Assembly: GCA_947503365.1 (NCBI GenBank)
Contig: CANNDT010000112.1
Location: forward strand, 1 to 14,439
Reading direction: 5' to 3'
Origin: CANNDT01 sp945876205
Lineage (GTDB): Bacteria; Acidobacteriota; Vicinamibacteria; Vicinamibacterales; UBA2999
Length of the DNA: 14,439 bases
Under the pieces are notes generated by a model, which was not told the DNA's origin, searched no databases, and worked only from the letters and a program-made list of their open reading frames with translations. Of this stretch, positions 14,366 through 14,439 are shown in pieces. A program made the position numbers and the translations under genes. Positions within the stretch are counted from its first letter, which is position 1, and every line of letters begins with the position of its first letter.

Positions 14366-14439
14366 ATGTCCCGCATGTCCCGAAGCAGCAGTGGCCGGCG
14401 CCCCCGCCGGCAGTTCTCTGACGAGTTCAAGGAAGGCGC
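14366..14439 (+). CDS. IS3-family transposase OrfA, N-terminal 24 codons only
   Basis: ATG at 14366 is preceded by AAAGGTGG with five bases of spacing. The visible peptide begins MSRMSRSSSGRRPRRQFSDE and continues FKEG. A basic start followed by R-R-x-F-S-x-E-F-K is the typical opening of the helix-turn-helix OrfA (Tnp_1) protein, which binds the element ends. In the family, OrfB is then made by frameshifting. The gene runs off the window edge, so intactness cannot be judged. Confidence 0.7.
   Translation, partial: MSRMSRSSSGRRPRRQFSDEFKEG

Larger units (their letters stand above)
14327..14439 (+). mobile_element. Left end of an IS3-family insertion sequence, cut by the window
   Basis: A probable left inverted repeat is followed by the first codons of an OrfA-type transposase. 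The short leader (about 40 nt from repeat to ATG) is usual for IS3-family elements. The right end, the DDE-bearing orfB and the target duplication are outside the window. Confidence 0.6.

Noticed and set aside
14131..14430. 99-codon minus-strand frame at the right edge
   Set aside because: It crosses the transposase start and the insertion-sequence end on the opposite strand and shows no motif.

Overview
The window is a GC-rich chromosomal segment from a didermic Gram-negative bacterium. The evidence for an outer membrane is a TonB-dependent receptor and a porin-like barrel that both end in Phe. The style of the genes suggests Acidobacteriota, perhaps the Vicinamibacteria: a receptor with an N-terminal carboxypeptidase-regulatory-like domain, a PIG-L protein with an extra C-terminal domain, and short secreted M1 and M19 peptidases. 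That placement is inference from gene style, not from a marker gene.

Left half, minus strand, read from 6174 down to 74: a zinc-acquisition cluster. In order it holds a small secreted HCxxCHW protein (5839-6174), a coiled-coil porin (4538-5749), a ZnuA-type metal-binding protein (3574-4512), a ZnuB-type ABC permease (2739-3572), a second small HCxxCHW protein (2368-2739, sharing one base with the permease stop), and a ZnuD-type TonB-dependent receptor (74-2332). The plausible route is across the outer membrane by receptor and/or porin, then capture by ZnuA and import by ZnuB. The ABC ATPase is not in the window. Two points stand out. The two small proteins share a plan (signal segment, His/Asp/Cys-rich stretch, HCxxCHW, Pro-rich tail with R-A/S-P-P-A) and sit at both ends of the cluster. 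A 22-bp exact direct repeat brackets the second small gene plus the receptor gene, and the copy at the window edge matches the 3' coding end of the permease. A strong plus-strand terminator at 42-75 shows that a gene to the left converges on the cluster.

Right half, plus strand: a secreted M1 aminopeptidase (6264-7922), divergent from the zinc cluster. After 576 nt with hairpins but no supported gene comes a tightly packed trio: a Tat-exported PhoD-type phosphatase/phosphodiesterase (8499-10040), a large secreted PIG-L deacetylase-like protein (10042-12678) and an M19 dipeptidase (12675-13814). Stop and start codons in the trio are one base apart or overlap, so one translationally coupled operon is likely. 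M1, M19 and most PIG-L enzymes use zinc, which fits beside a zinc importer but proves no link.

Right edge: about 510 nt of structured, apparently non-coding DNA (13815-14326), then the start of an insertion sequence whose first 24 transposase codons look like IS3-family OrfA. No tRNA, rRNA or CRISPR array was seen.
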